Source: Lineus longissimus (Eukaryota; Nemertea; Pilidiophora; Heteronemertea; Lineidae). From it: a DNA stretch of 64,000 nt. The stretch's first letter is position 1, and each line of letters starts with the position of its first letter. The stretch lies in contig NC_088325.1 of NCBI RefSeq assembly GCF_910592395.1, positions 2,511,501 through 2,575,500 on the forward strand. The letters run 5' to 3'. Below the pieces are notes generated by a model. It searched no databases. It was given only the letters and a program-made list of their open reading frames with translations, and was not told the DNA's origin. This document shows, piece by piece, positions 36,083 to 47,500 of this stretch. The translations under genes and the position numbers were made by a program.

Positions 36083-36280
36083 TTTTTACACAATGAGTTT
36101 TAATCATCACGGTTACGCCACTCTTCTTCAGAAATTAGACGTGTAACCGCTAGATGTCGTATCGGCCAAGCCAAGTCACGTGTGGGATCAGAGTCTGCCC
36201 GATACGACATCTAGCGGTCAGGCGTCTAATTTCTTAAGAAGAATGGTGTAACCGTGATGATTAACATTGATTGTGTAAAA
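36083..36280. mobile_element. Hairpin MITE-like element
   Basis: Two arms of about 80 bases are imperfect inverted copies: TTTTACACAATGAGTTTTAA, ATCATCACGGTTACGCCA and CGCTAGATGTCGTATCGG on the left, with their complements on the right, around a loop of about 30 bases. No coding capacity. Length and structure fit a non-autonomous DNA transposon. Confidence 0.7.
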
Positions 36281-36864
36281 TGTCGATTATCAAAAAAGTT
36301 TCCGTGGTCAACTACCAGTTTACTTTTCACCATTTACTTGCGCGACTGTCGGGAATATCATATCAAAATTTCAGATTCACAACCCCACGCAGTATTTGAT
36401 GCGACGCGGTCAAACATTGACAATAGCATTCCGCGAAGATGACGTCACTGCAGCTGCTGCCCTCTATTTCCCCATCGCTGAATTACAGGCAATGTCGGAC
36501 AAACATGGGCGGTTTCGTAATGGATTCAGGCTTTCTAACTAGGGCAGTTAGATTCAATCTGGCACATGTCCGAATGTTGTTAATACTACATAATTGTTCT
36601 GAATATTTCTCTCTCTGACTCTATGGTATCATTCATGCTAAAAACAATGCAGGGTCAAAGATAATTGACTTTGAAATAAGCTCAAATGCGTAGAAATAAG
36701 TGTCGATATCCGACTGTCACGTGACTAAAACGTCATCAATATATTATGCAAATGACCTTGTGAGCTATAAATAGTAACTTCGCGGAATGCTATTTAGCTG
36801 CTAAAAAGCTTAAAAAATCAATGGTGGTCTTGTCTCGTATCTGATTTTACTTATGGATAGCTTA

Positions 36865-38812
36865 CCATAAAACAACTGCCACAATAACGACAGCTATCAC
36901 TACAATGACTGCATCCTGAGCTTCAGGTTTTTGATACTCCTACGTCCCATACAAAACCCTGAGAAAATCCATTAGAATCGACAGCGAAGGGTGGCTCTTC
37001 TGATAACCTGATACACTGTGCGTAATGTATGTATATAAAGTGTTTTATATGACAATAAAATGTATATGAATAAAGTTTAAGATAATCCTATCGTTAAATC
37101 GTTTTATACTTCATCGATTCTATGCTGTTAAACATTGTGTAGACGTGTAATTGTGTTTTAATTAAGTAATGAAATAAATTTGCAGCGGGGTGCGCGCAAT
37201 ACGAAGGAACAGCACTGAAAAATTAAGAATTTTCATAAATACCTGGATGTTCTAAAAATAGCAGCTAATGAAAATACGCGTTTCATGGCGCTGATTGAAA
37301 TTTAACTAACCTACCTCGGACCCGAGCCCTATGGCGCAAAAGACTATACAATTGATAGTGCATCTGAGAGCATTAATTCCTGGGTCCGTGGTTTACGAAT
37401 TTCCGAGACTCAAATACAACCGACGCTCTGATTGGGCGCTTTTTTTTCTACCGCTGCAATCCGTCTGAAGGGCATGGATTTCCCCAGGGGTTTGTAATAG
37501 CGAGAGCTGGACCATATGGACAACCACTGGGTGCCGAGGATGCAATGACTGCAGCTCCGACTCCTACTCCAACCAGACCGTCAACGACATCCGGAAGGAC
37601 TTTAAAGAAAAACAACGATTTAGCATACTTTTGTTTCTATCTCACGAATCTTTGTCTTTTCAGCCAGACAAATGCAATATCCTAAATGAATATACATGCA
37701 TTATCAAAACAAATGGGACAAATTGAAGGCAGGGTCAATATTAAATCTACCGACGATTCTATGTTATGTCGAGCGAGATAATAGTGGATACAAACATTGG
37801 AACTGTATGAACCGGGAAAGTTTACATTGGGTGATATAAATAAAGAGTAGTAAATGCTTTTATCTAAAACTCCATGTACATTTACACTTGGCCTTTCTGT
37901 ACAAAATTGTAGTAAAAGCATTTGCTAGCCTTTATTCATATCACCCATTGTCTGAACGAGGCAGGAGTGGCTGGTGCGGACTTGTGTATGCCTGGTACAA
38001 TATGCCATCATTTGTATGTGTGTTTTTTTTTGGATAACGATGATAACTGATGCCAATTGAAGTATCCAGCTCCATGGGTAATCCACTAACAACGGCAATT
38101 TAACTTACCTGCTGCTTTGATAAGCTCAAACTTGAAAACCTTAGTTTGAAAGCCACTCGTTTTCACTGAACACGTGTAGTTCGTGTAATCGGAGGATTTG
38201 ACGTTTCTGATTTTCAACTTGCTGAATGTTGGCCCGGAAATGATTTTATGACTTCGAGAGAAGTTGGACAGAATGTCGCCATCATTGGACCAGACGTAGC
38301 CAGTTGTTGCCGGAGTCGGGTTGGCGATGATGAACAGTTCGAATGATGCTTCAAACATCATTTTGGCCCCTGGGTCTATCTTTGGCGAGTCTCTAACCCT
38401 TTGATATACAGAAGGACAATGGGAATTTAGGCCTTGTTGACTTTGTTGAGAGACAATTGACCGTGTACTTGTCTAGGCCTGAATTTACTGCGAGGTATGC
38501 GGCAAACAGACGTAATGACCGAGAATACACAAAGATTACTCACAGTATACAACGAAATTCTGTTCAATGCTTGTCATAGTTCCAGCATCATTTTTCGCGA
38601 CACAGACATATTTCCCGGCATCACTCTTCCTGACCGGCGAAAAAAGCAGGGCACCAGGTTTAATGGTTATTGGTGATACAGTGTCGCAATTTTTGTCCAC
38701 GTGTACGTGACTGGTTTCGTGACGTTTTCATTTTCGGCATTGCAGGTGAACTTTGCAGTTTTTCCAACTTTGACTGGCGATGGATTTGTGACTGACGGGG
38801 TGAGGGGTGGAA
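36865..38812 (-). pseudogene. Gene E: broken Ig receptor relative
   Basis: Minus-strand fragments in receptor order: I-set Ig exon 38812-38544, atypical Ig exon 38390-38109 and a TM exon in two pieces (about 37600-37543 and 36913-36865, the latter ending TTTTATG before GTAAGC). The Ig exon is 269 bases, one base short of type A, with the lesion at GACAAAAATTGCG versus GACTAAAAATGGCG, which shifts the frame. The atypical Ig exon is open (ASFELFIIANPTP, SDYTNYTCSVKT). No signal-peptide, V, FN3 or tail exon was found. It is the only relative outside gene F with a complete atypical Ig exon. Confidence 0.7.
36914..37553. mobile_element. Insertion splitting the gene E TM exon
   Basis: About 0.64 kb separates the two TM-exon halves. 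The 11 bases CAATGACTGCA occur at both edges (36903-36913 and 37543-37553), like a target-site duplication. The insert contains AATAAA-type strings near 37053-37075 and begins CCTGAGCTTCAGGTTTTTGA, which resembles 19777-19800 in the duplicated segment. Element class unknown. Confidence 0.5.
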
Positions 38813-39334
38813 CTGGAACCAAGAGAGAGTAGTCATATTAAGTCACATTAACTACATTGTAAATATATATCTTTATCATTATTACCAGAGCCCCGCAGGA
38901 CAGGGAAACAGGCCGGCCTATTTGAGCAACTAATACGGTCGCAGCATCCGGTTATTTTCGGGAATCAACATGTATATATCGCAGTTAGTATGTGCTGACA
39001 TCTTATTGGATGCTTTTGAATTACGTCATTATGACCTAAGTCAAGGACAATCGTCTTAACAATACCTTTTTTGAATTTCAAGTTGACAGCTGATTTCCGC
39101 TTAAGTTGACAGCTGATTCCCGCTCCTCAATCAAACGACGGTTATGATTATGGTCAACATTACCCGCCCCTTACCCCAGTATAACTAATTTATCCTTCTC
39201 TAATATTCACTCACTTCACCCTTAACAGCCAAAGGTGTGATGTTTGAAAATAGTCGCGAAGATTTTTTACCTCCAAACTGGAGAAGCGAAAGTGCCACCA
39301 TTGGTACAAGTTTCATCTTGAATGCGATCAATGT
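38813..39334. other. Intergenic
   Basis: Nothing coding recognised. One short tandem duplication (AAGTTGACAGCTGATTCCCGC-like, around 39080-39123). Confidence 0.4.
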
Positions 39335-39729
39335 CAGGGCCCGGTTGTTCAAAAGAAGAAATACATTTTTAAAGATAACTTAACGTTAAAATTCCTGACT
39401 TGGCGTTAAGATAACGTCAAGTTTTATTTTGAGTTGTTCAAACAATATTAGCCTAACATTGGCGTTATCTTTAACGTTAGATTTAACTTACCTAAAACCC
39501 TAAGTTAAATCTGACGTTATCTTTAACTTGATTACCTATACCTACCATGGCAACTAACATCAGTGAACCAAGATGCAATATTTACTAACATTAGCGTTAG
39601 TTTACCCTAACGTTGTTTTGAACAACCCAAATTTAACGCCAAGTTAGCTAACGCCAAGTTAAGGAATTTAACGTTGATATTTAACTTAACATCAATGGAA
39701 TTTAACTTCTTTTGAACAACCGGGCCCTG
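39335..39729. mobile_element. Non-autonomous DNA transposon with 24-bp TIRs
   Basis: Begins CAGGGCCCGGTTGTTCAAAA plus GAAG and ends with the exact reverse complement (39706-39729). The interior is full of TTAACG/CGTTAA strings in both orientations (AACGTTA, TAACGCCAAGTTA), so it can fold on itself. No ORF. Typical of a MITE. Confidence 0.75.
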
Positions 39730-42700
39730 ATCTACAAGGTTGGTTAACTTCGAGGATAGTGTTATCATTTTAACCTAATATCTTCACTAAAATCTCTCCA
39801 TTGCGAGTAACTCGATTTGAAAGCGATGCCTCTTGGCTGTACCTCAAAAAGTTTCGTCGCCGCGTTAACTCCGGGCTGTACGGCATAAACGTTTCCTGAA
39901 CAAGAAGGCTCTTGGCGGGATGACATAAAATTTTGTGATTTAATGACACTGGATTGGCCTCTACTTGTTGAAGCCTACTGTCCTCGTATTCCCTTCGATC
40001 GTTATCATGGCAAACTATCAGTGTAATTACAGTTGTGAGGTATTTTAGATAAAAACCTTTCCGTGACAAGAATGAAAATACATGTTCATGAATGCTAAAT
40101 GACTTGATTGTTGACAAATCAGGCAAAAAATGTATAATGACAAGGAAATGTTTCTAAAAATAACCTCTCAACTCGTGATCGCTTTTAGTATTATACATTC
40201 TCTTGTTGTTGTTGTTGTTGATGATGTTTTAGTTTTAACATCAGAAGAGCAACGGCTCTGGCAAGTACACTGGCCCTCTTCCCTCCAGCATCGCCAGCAG
40301 CGTGCGCAGTCCCGCTTTGGATAAGGCACCCACCGTAGCTGGGTCGCTATCCATCCAGTCAGTTGGCCGCGCCCCCGTTCGCAGCGCCAAAAGAGCGTTT
40401 CTCTCTGCGTTGCGCTGCTACTGTCACCTATCGGTAAAAATTTGATACTAATTCGCGCCATATTTGTGGCAGAGACTAAAACCTCTGTAGCATGCACGAC
40501 TGTTCGGGGAGAGCGATTGATCAAAGATGGCGAAATTGTTCGTTATTGAAAGAAAAAATTGGTGTTTATTTCATCAAATTCCAAGCAAAATCAACCGAGT
40601 TTGATCAATTTTTCGAAATATGATATTTTCGCAATCTTCGCTGAACATACCTCACTCAAAGATATTTTCCAGCTTTGCGGCGATATTTGGTAAATTGATT
40701 TTTTGCGAAGTGGTTGACCAATCCTAAATGAATTCATATCTTTTAAAACATTTGAGCACCCGGTTTCCTAAATATTTCTTTTTTGGCACTTAATTTGGTG
40801 ATTTTTCGAAGAAATCTCATTAATATTTATGACGTTTTGGATCACGTGATGTTAATCAAGCCGTTTTTCGCGGCAATTGCGTGCACGACGCGATATTGTA
40901 AAAATATTTTAATGCACAGCGTGTCTCAAAAAAATTGTGGTTAAAAGTGAGAATGGCATGATGGTAGCCTGTTTGAGTTCTGTTGATGAATATGCTTAGT
41001 CTGACTATAATTTCTACAACTTGTGGCCAAATGACCAGATGATTTTGAGCCTTTTGATAAAGCTACTGGTAGAATAGTCGTCAGAAATGTCAGAGCGACA
41101 GTGACTGAGTGAGTGTTATGTTATTGTTATGTTATGAGACTGGAGGTATGTCATGTGTTCCACCATATGGTCATTGATATTGACCAGGAATACTATCGAT
41201 TTGTGTGGATGTGCTCAAACAGTAAAGCATGAGCCATGATGCTTCACTTCCGAAAAGATCCAGGTGACTGAGATGTCTACTACTACTGTTGGGCAATCCG
41301 GCTGATTCTTCAGAAATTTCTCTGTATATCCTCTGTGAAAATAAACTTTCTCATAATGATATATCTTTTGTTTGTTTGGTAATTTTAGTTGCCTATGTTT
41401 AGGCACTTTTTTGCCAGATTTGCCTGTAAAAGGCTGCCATAGTTCAGGAAAAGAAATCATATACACATTACAATGTGGATCTTCACGGTCCAAAACACCA
41501 GGGCCTACTAGGTGACATGGCTCAATAATAGGCATTGTCTGGTAATTTTGGACGACCTTTGGATGGATAGTTTATTTTCCCTGACTCTGGCCTGGGTCTG
41601 AACGGGCTTCCAAGCCATCAATGATGCTTATAAAGCCGGGAATAGCCTCATCAGTACCCCCACAAGAGTTATTTTGTGCCAGACATCGCGCACAGAACTT
41701 GCCATGATCTCATTTTTAGAGTTGCTGTATCAGTAAAAGATAATACCAAAAAGTTGATAAAGTATGTAATTTGAGCAGCATGACCAATGCCAGTGTTAAA
41801 GGTGTAAACTTAACCTATTACAGGACATCTTCCTGCAAGATTGTGATTGGTTTAACTTGAAGTTTGTCATCAATTTGACTGTTGTAATTGTACATCCAGG
41901 CTGTTGTCATTCAGGAAAAATCTGCTTTATCTTTCAGCTCATACTTTCACTTCTCCAGTCAATCGGGTTTGATGAACATGTCAAGCTGTTGAATGGTGTA
42001 AACAATCATTAGCAAATAACGTCACGAATGAAAATAAGTTTGATTCCTTCCACTTGAAAAGTTCAACAGCACCACTTGCAAGAATTTGAATTTGGCATTG
42101 TGTTTTACACCCTTCAACAATTGACTGTCTGTTTGTTATTGGTGTTCTTGTTTCAATGTTAGCGTTTCACTGTTAAAGAGTTTCAAGATGCAGAAGAGAG
42201 GATTAGTTATCTTTAATGTTAAGTTTCTTCTTTGCATCATTTTGTCATTAAATTTGGGCAATGGTGGTCTCATGAAAGGAGGGATGGGACGGCAGGATGG
42301 GCTATTGGACAAGTTTTCATAATCAGTATTCTAGAACACGTTTTGTAGCGATGGTGGCGATCCTAGTGTTCGGGCCTCTTCGGCTCAACTTCGGGTGTGG
42401 TCGGAACCTAAATCCGGCTGCAACATTTTCTGACAAAAATCAGAGGCAACTTAAACGTATTTTCTAGCCGTGCGGCAGAAATAATCATTTTTACTATCTT
42501 GTTATTCAGTCAAAGATACATATAACAATAAATATCAGTCATTACTTCTGAGCACGCGCGATGTTTTTGATGAGTTAGGTGCATTTATTCAACAAAATTA
42601 CGTGAAAAAATTGCAAATTTTCGGGCGACGACCGCTGTTCAAAGTCACGTAAACAGCAAACCTCAGGACTTTTTACACTTTTTTCTTAATGAAACTACTA

Positions 42701-42763
42701 ATTAATGTTTCATCTAGAATAATATGTTCCGTTTACGTGTCATTCAGAAAGATTTTGGCAAGT
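39730..42763. other. Intergenic, no supported gene
   Basis: Contains a (TTG)n run near 40203-40218, a GC-richer block at 40250-40420 and isolated frames, such as the 106-codon minus frame at 41215-41535, which I cannot relate to any family. Likely old repeats. Confidence 0.4.
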
Positions 42764-43159
42764 TTAGGATCGATTTCCGACTTCATATTTTTCACGCCAA
42801 AATGTACGCGATAATGAGCTCGTAATGATATGCAGTGACGTCATAGCGCAGAGAGAATTACGCGGAAATGGGGCCGCGGCCAACTGACTGCATCGCTTCT
42901 CGCCCCGAAGAAGAACAAGTCCGCCATCACCCCTACTGATGCCCCTCTCTTGTAGCCTTTCCATGCACCATGTCTGTGCCCCCTCTTCCTCCTTGTCCAG
43001 CACGTTTTTGACGATCGTGTCTACAATGTCTGCTACAGTCATGTCCAGATCGCCAAAGGCTGCAGCATTTCCTACCAGTCGATCTGTCCGCCCATCAGCT
43101 TCCAAATGTACATTACTATTCATTATCCAATTATAGCAAGGAGCACGTATACTATTCAT
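42764..43159 (-). CDS. Possible small ORF, unrecognised
   Basis: 131-codon minus frame in a locally GC-richer block; includes a plausible globular segment (DMTVADIVDTIVKNVLDKEE). No domain recognised, no splice context and no second copy in the window. Could be chance or part of a transposon. Confidence 0.15.
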   Translation of the reverse strand: MNSIRAPCYNWIMNSNVHLEADGRTDRLVGNAAAFGDLDMTVADIVDTIVKNVLDKEEEGAQTWCMERLQERGISRGDGGLVLLRGEKRCSQLAAAPFPRNSLCAMTSLHIITSSLSRTFWREKYEVGNRS

Positions 43160-43441
43160 ATATTAAGTGGTCACAAAAAATGGTATATACTATGGTAATG
43201 CAGTTAATTAGTGGTTTATATTCAATTATGTCACCACGTACACTTGGAGTCGTTGGATAATAATCGCTGAATTGGCAGAGTTTCATTCAGGCGTTGGGTC
43301 GAATCCAAAAAGCGTTTAGTTTTTGAATTCATGACAGCGTTTTGGGGGGAGATATACTCGATCTTATCTGGATAAGTAAGGAGCTTATACTTCACAGACA
43401 AGAGAAGTTCCCGCATAATAATGACATGATTAACCAGAAAA

Positions 43442-43664
43442 TGTGACCCGCTCTACCAAAACTAGGCGCTTGTCGCATCTGAACTTGACAGGTTGATACG
43501 GACTTGTTGTTCATTTCCCTATTGTAGACCTTTTGTGAAATGTGACCAAATCAGTTTGTAATAAATTTCACAAAAGGTCTACAATAGGGAAATGAACAAC
43601 AAGTCCGTATCAACCTGTCAAGTTCAGATGCGACAAGCGCCTAGTTTTGGTAGAGCGGGTCACA
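43442..43664. repeat. Perfect 100-bp inverted repeat with 23-bp loop
   Basis: Left arm 43442-43541 (TGTGACCCGCTCTACCAAAA...), right arm 43565-43664. Reading both by eye gave a match at every one of the 100 positions. Loop 43542-43564. No coding content. Either a very young fold-back element or a palindromic duplication. Confidence 0.9.
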
Positions 43665-44522
43665 AATGTGCCCACTGCTCTTAATAAAGAGATTCTACTG
43701 TAGTTACATACGTTTTGAAAAAGAAGGATGTGTTCTCTTCTACATGTTTTTATGAATCTACATGAATGCATCCAACTACTCCAGTTTATCGATCTCGTTT
43801 TCGATTTGAATATTTATTTAAGCTACATATTATCAAGAATAAATGGCTGTTTCTACAATTGGCTCGTTGTTGCTTTATTTTTGTCACAAAATACATGTCT
43901 CAGGTAGTGTAACTCGTTAATAGCGATTATTCGGCCAATAAGGAAATGGTATTTAACGAGGTTCTAAAATCCCTCAAAGACAAAAAGTGCCCACCATCAC
44001 GCTACAGCACGGAAAATAATCAAGTATGTCTCCTTTAGATTTATCTTTAGGAGTTCAGAGCTGAATAAGGTATTATTCTGTTCGTATTGGTAATATATTT
44101 ACCATGAAACAATAATTTTTAGTATCTGAGTTCAGGAAACTTTTTTTCTGATCAATAGTTGAGATTTGTTTTCTACACACACTTCATTGTAAACATTTAT
44201 TATTTGCCTGACCTGTAAAACATCAAGTCATCTTGTATTTGATATGAATTTCCATTCTTGTCACGAAAATGTTTTGGCTTAAAATAACTTACACGTCATG
44301 TTATCTGATTATTTGCGACGATGGCAATCGAAAGGAAAACAAGGACTATAGGTTTCCCGCCAAGAGTCATCGCTTTCAACGAAACTTTATGCTACATCGC
44401 CAAGGGTCATTGCGTTTAAATGGAGTCATTCACAACGGAGAGTGATAGTCTAGATATAAGTCTGAATTAACTATACTCTCCTTGAATTTAACCAACACAG
44501 AAGAACTTCGATCGTAGTCACG

Positions 44523-44568
44523 ATGAAACTTCTACCAATGTTGACACTTTCGCTTCTCCAGTTTGGAG
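44523..44568 (+). CDS. Gene F exon 1: signal peptide
   Basis: MKLLPMLTLSLLQFG then phase-1 donor GTAAGT. Resembles gene A exon 1 in length, sequence and phase. Confidence 0.75.
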
Positions 44569-47500
44569 GTAAGTAATTTTTGCGAACATTTTCGAACATT
44601 ACACTTTTGGCTTGAATACTGCAATACATCCGATTCTCACAAGTGTAGTATTTTGGGTGAAGTCAGTGAATATTGGATAGGGCTAAATTAGTCTAATATA
44701 TGTATGTTAGGGGCGAGGGCTACTGTTGATATTGACCATAATCATAGCGTCCCATTCTAAAGTTGTGAAACAGGAATCCGCATTCAACTTCTAAAGACAT
44801 TGTTCGAAGACGAAAAGAAAATAATTCGAAGATATACATGTACGGCTCACAACTCAGAAGGAAATTACAATGACAGTCAAAATCGCTAGCGCAATGCGAA
44901 GACACTCGAAACATTTTTTATGGGCTCCACACTACAGTGGAGACCATATTGATATCACTCAGGTACTAGGTTCTCGTTTCTTATTCTTCTTCCATGAACA
45001 TTTATGGAGGTAGTCCAGCGAAACTGCTGAATATACCGAAAATCAATTACCCCAGTTCCATCGAACTCAACTTGATCCATGGAATATCGCAAAACGATTT
45101 TCAAAATTCGGATCATTTCGATGACTTTGAAGCGTTTTTATGCTCGGATTTTCTGATTTGTTCTAAAAATCTGAAAAAGTTCTGAAAATCTCCTAAGCGA
45201 TTCTGGTGACGTCACGTAACACGAGTTCGATTCGATGACATCACTTAAACCCGAGTTCAATCCGTGTGTTGGCATTCTCATATAAAACAGTTAACTCGGC
45301 TTATAACTCGGCTTACTCGGTTCATGCATACACATTTGAAGCCAAGGCAGACCGTTGATAGATTGGTTCTCGATCGACTCACTAGGGCGTATGTGACTCC
45401 CTGTAGTCCTAGTAGTCCTCATATCAATGTGTTTGGTCGCCTGACGCTTGTAACGAGTAGTGTTTTGGGGTTTCTAACGTTAGTGCACTATAGACTATAG
45501 TATAGGCCTAGTACATTACCCATTGACGTCGGACCTCTAGGCTTCGTAAAAATGATACACTTTCGATTGTCGGATGATCTATTTCCGGACATAGTAATTT
45601 CTCCGCTCTCGTCATATATTTTTATAAATCTCGTCATAGATTTTTATTCGTCATATATTTCCCCCTCCCCCTCTACGCATATGGATACCATCATCAGGTA
45701 CCACTGCTTCCTCCACAATCCTGGGGCCAATCAAATTTGCTGGTAAGAAGATTTCTCAGTCTAGTTTATGCTTGGTATTATTCATTTTTCGTTTGATCCT
45801 GTATATTCTTAATGCATTGTTCAACAAGTTAAAATTTCGGTTGCTATTTTGTTGGCCCGTTTTACGAGGGCAAAAAATAGTGTGTTTTTTTCATTGCAGG
45901 TACTCTCGGGATAACGATAACAAGTGCCTTTAATAATTCACACCCGCGCATCGGTGAGACGATAACGTTAAGTTGTAGCATTCTGGGTGGAACTCCCGAC
46001 GAGGTGATATTGTGGAAGGGCCTCCGTCACAGGGGAGTGGTGCCCATGACGAACAATTGTCAAGTTCGAGGGGACACATTAAGATTAACGAACAATAGGT
46101 GTGATCGGAATAATTATAATTTTCAATTTTTATTAAATGATGTTAAAATTTCGGACCGCGGGGAATGGGGATGTAAGGCTGATGGACAAGAGGCGCCAAC
46201 CAAACTAAATTTGGATGTTTTAGGTAAGTGTAAGGACTCAGATTGTTCTATCAATGACCCTCCAGGGATCGAGAGAGAACTTGCGACATCGTTTTTGACG
46301 TAACCTTATTTGGGCTCAAAACATAGCTATTTAATATGCAATTTCGTGATTGCAGAGGCCGCATTATATCGCATCCTAGCTTTGACAAAAGTTCAAAAAC
46401 CTTCAGTCATAGAGTGTATTACGGACAACAAATGTTGGGCCACTGAATCCGCTTTATATATGCCGGGTTTCTGTTCGAAGATTGCAGTGTTACCCATCCG
46501 TCGATTGTGCGAAATTAAAATCAAACGAATTAATGGTGGGATTATTGAATTTTAGGATTCGTGTTTTTTTAAGGGGGCGGGGGAGTATGAACAATATCTA
46601 CTGCTCTGCTTCAAAATGCACCACCGATCTCTTTTTCTGAATGGTGAAATTTCAAATCAGCACCATCTTTTCTCCAGTTCCTCACTACGTTCAAATTGAA
46701 ACCAACAAGTCTACTGTAAATGAAAATGAACTCGTGAGGTTTGAATGTGCTACCAGCGGCGGCAACCCGGAGCACGTCGAGCGATACCAGTGGCTCTGGA
46801 AGAAGAGAGGCTCCAACGTGAGGCAGGTCATCCAGGATACAGAGACCGGCAGGCAGAATGGAAAGTTCTTAAGAGTTCGCGCGCATACCGTATGATAGGA
46901 GTGGGACGTACACGTGCAAGGCTTGGAACCTTGGTGGAATGGGACAGGCGTCGACTGGCCTCAAAGTACAATGTAAGCTTGTTTCTTCATTCTTTTTAAA
47001 ATATACTGTGATATTTTTCACTGAAACTTGTATATCCAAACTGAGCAAAAACTATTTGGGTTTTCAAGTTTTACCCAAAAATCTATGCACATTTGTGATG
47101 GTTTTTCAGAAACTCAAAATCCTTTATTTCAAAGAGTGTAAGTAACTAGGGTTTTGGGATAGGATTAACTGCTAGAATAAGAGAGTTTGTTAGGACTAGG
47201 GATATAAGGGGTATGGAGTTCTTCCAACTTACATGTTGCCACTGCACTGAATAGTCCTAGTGCATAAAAAAATTGTTGGAAACGGTTTTTACTTGCCGAA
47301 ACACACTGAATGAACGTCTGGGAAACACAGAGCCCAAAAGGTACCTCTTCATACATCGAAAAACATAGAGCCAGGGAAACAAAGATACTAAATGGATAGA
47401 AGAAACCTGTTTTATTGGATATATTGGTAAGGGTAAGAAATAGAAGTAACGGCAATATTTTGTCACTGATTGGTCTGCATGAAAGATTCGTTGCAAATGG

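Noticed and set aside
41215-41535. 106-codon minus frame
   Set aside because: No recognisable domain, no splice context and no second copy; cannot be distinguished from chance or old transposon sequence.
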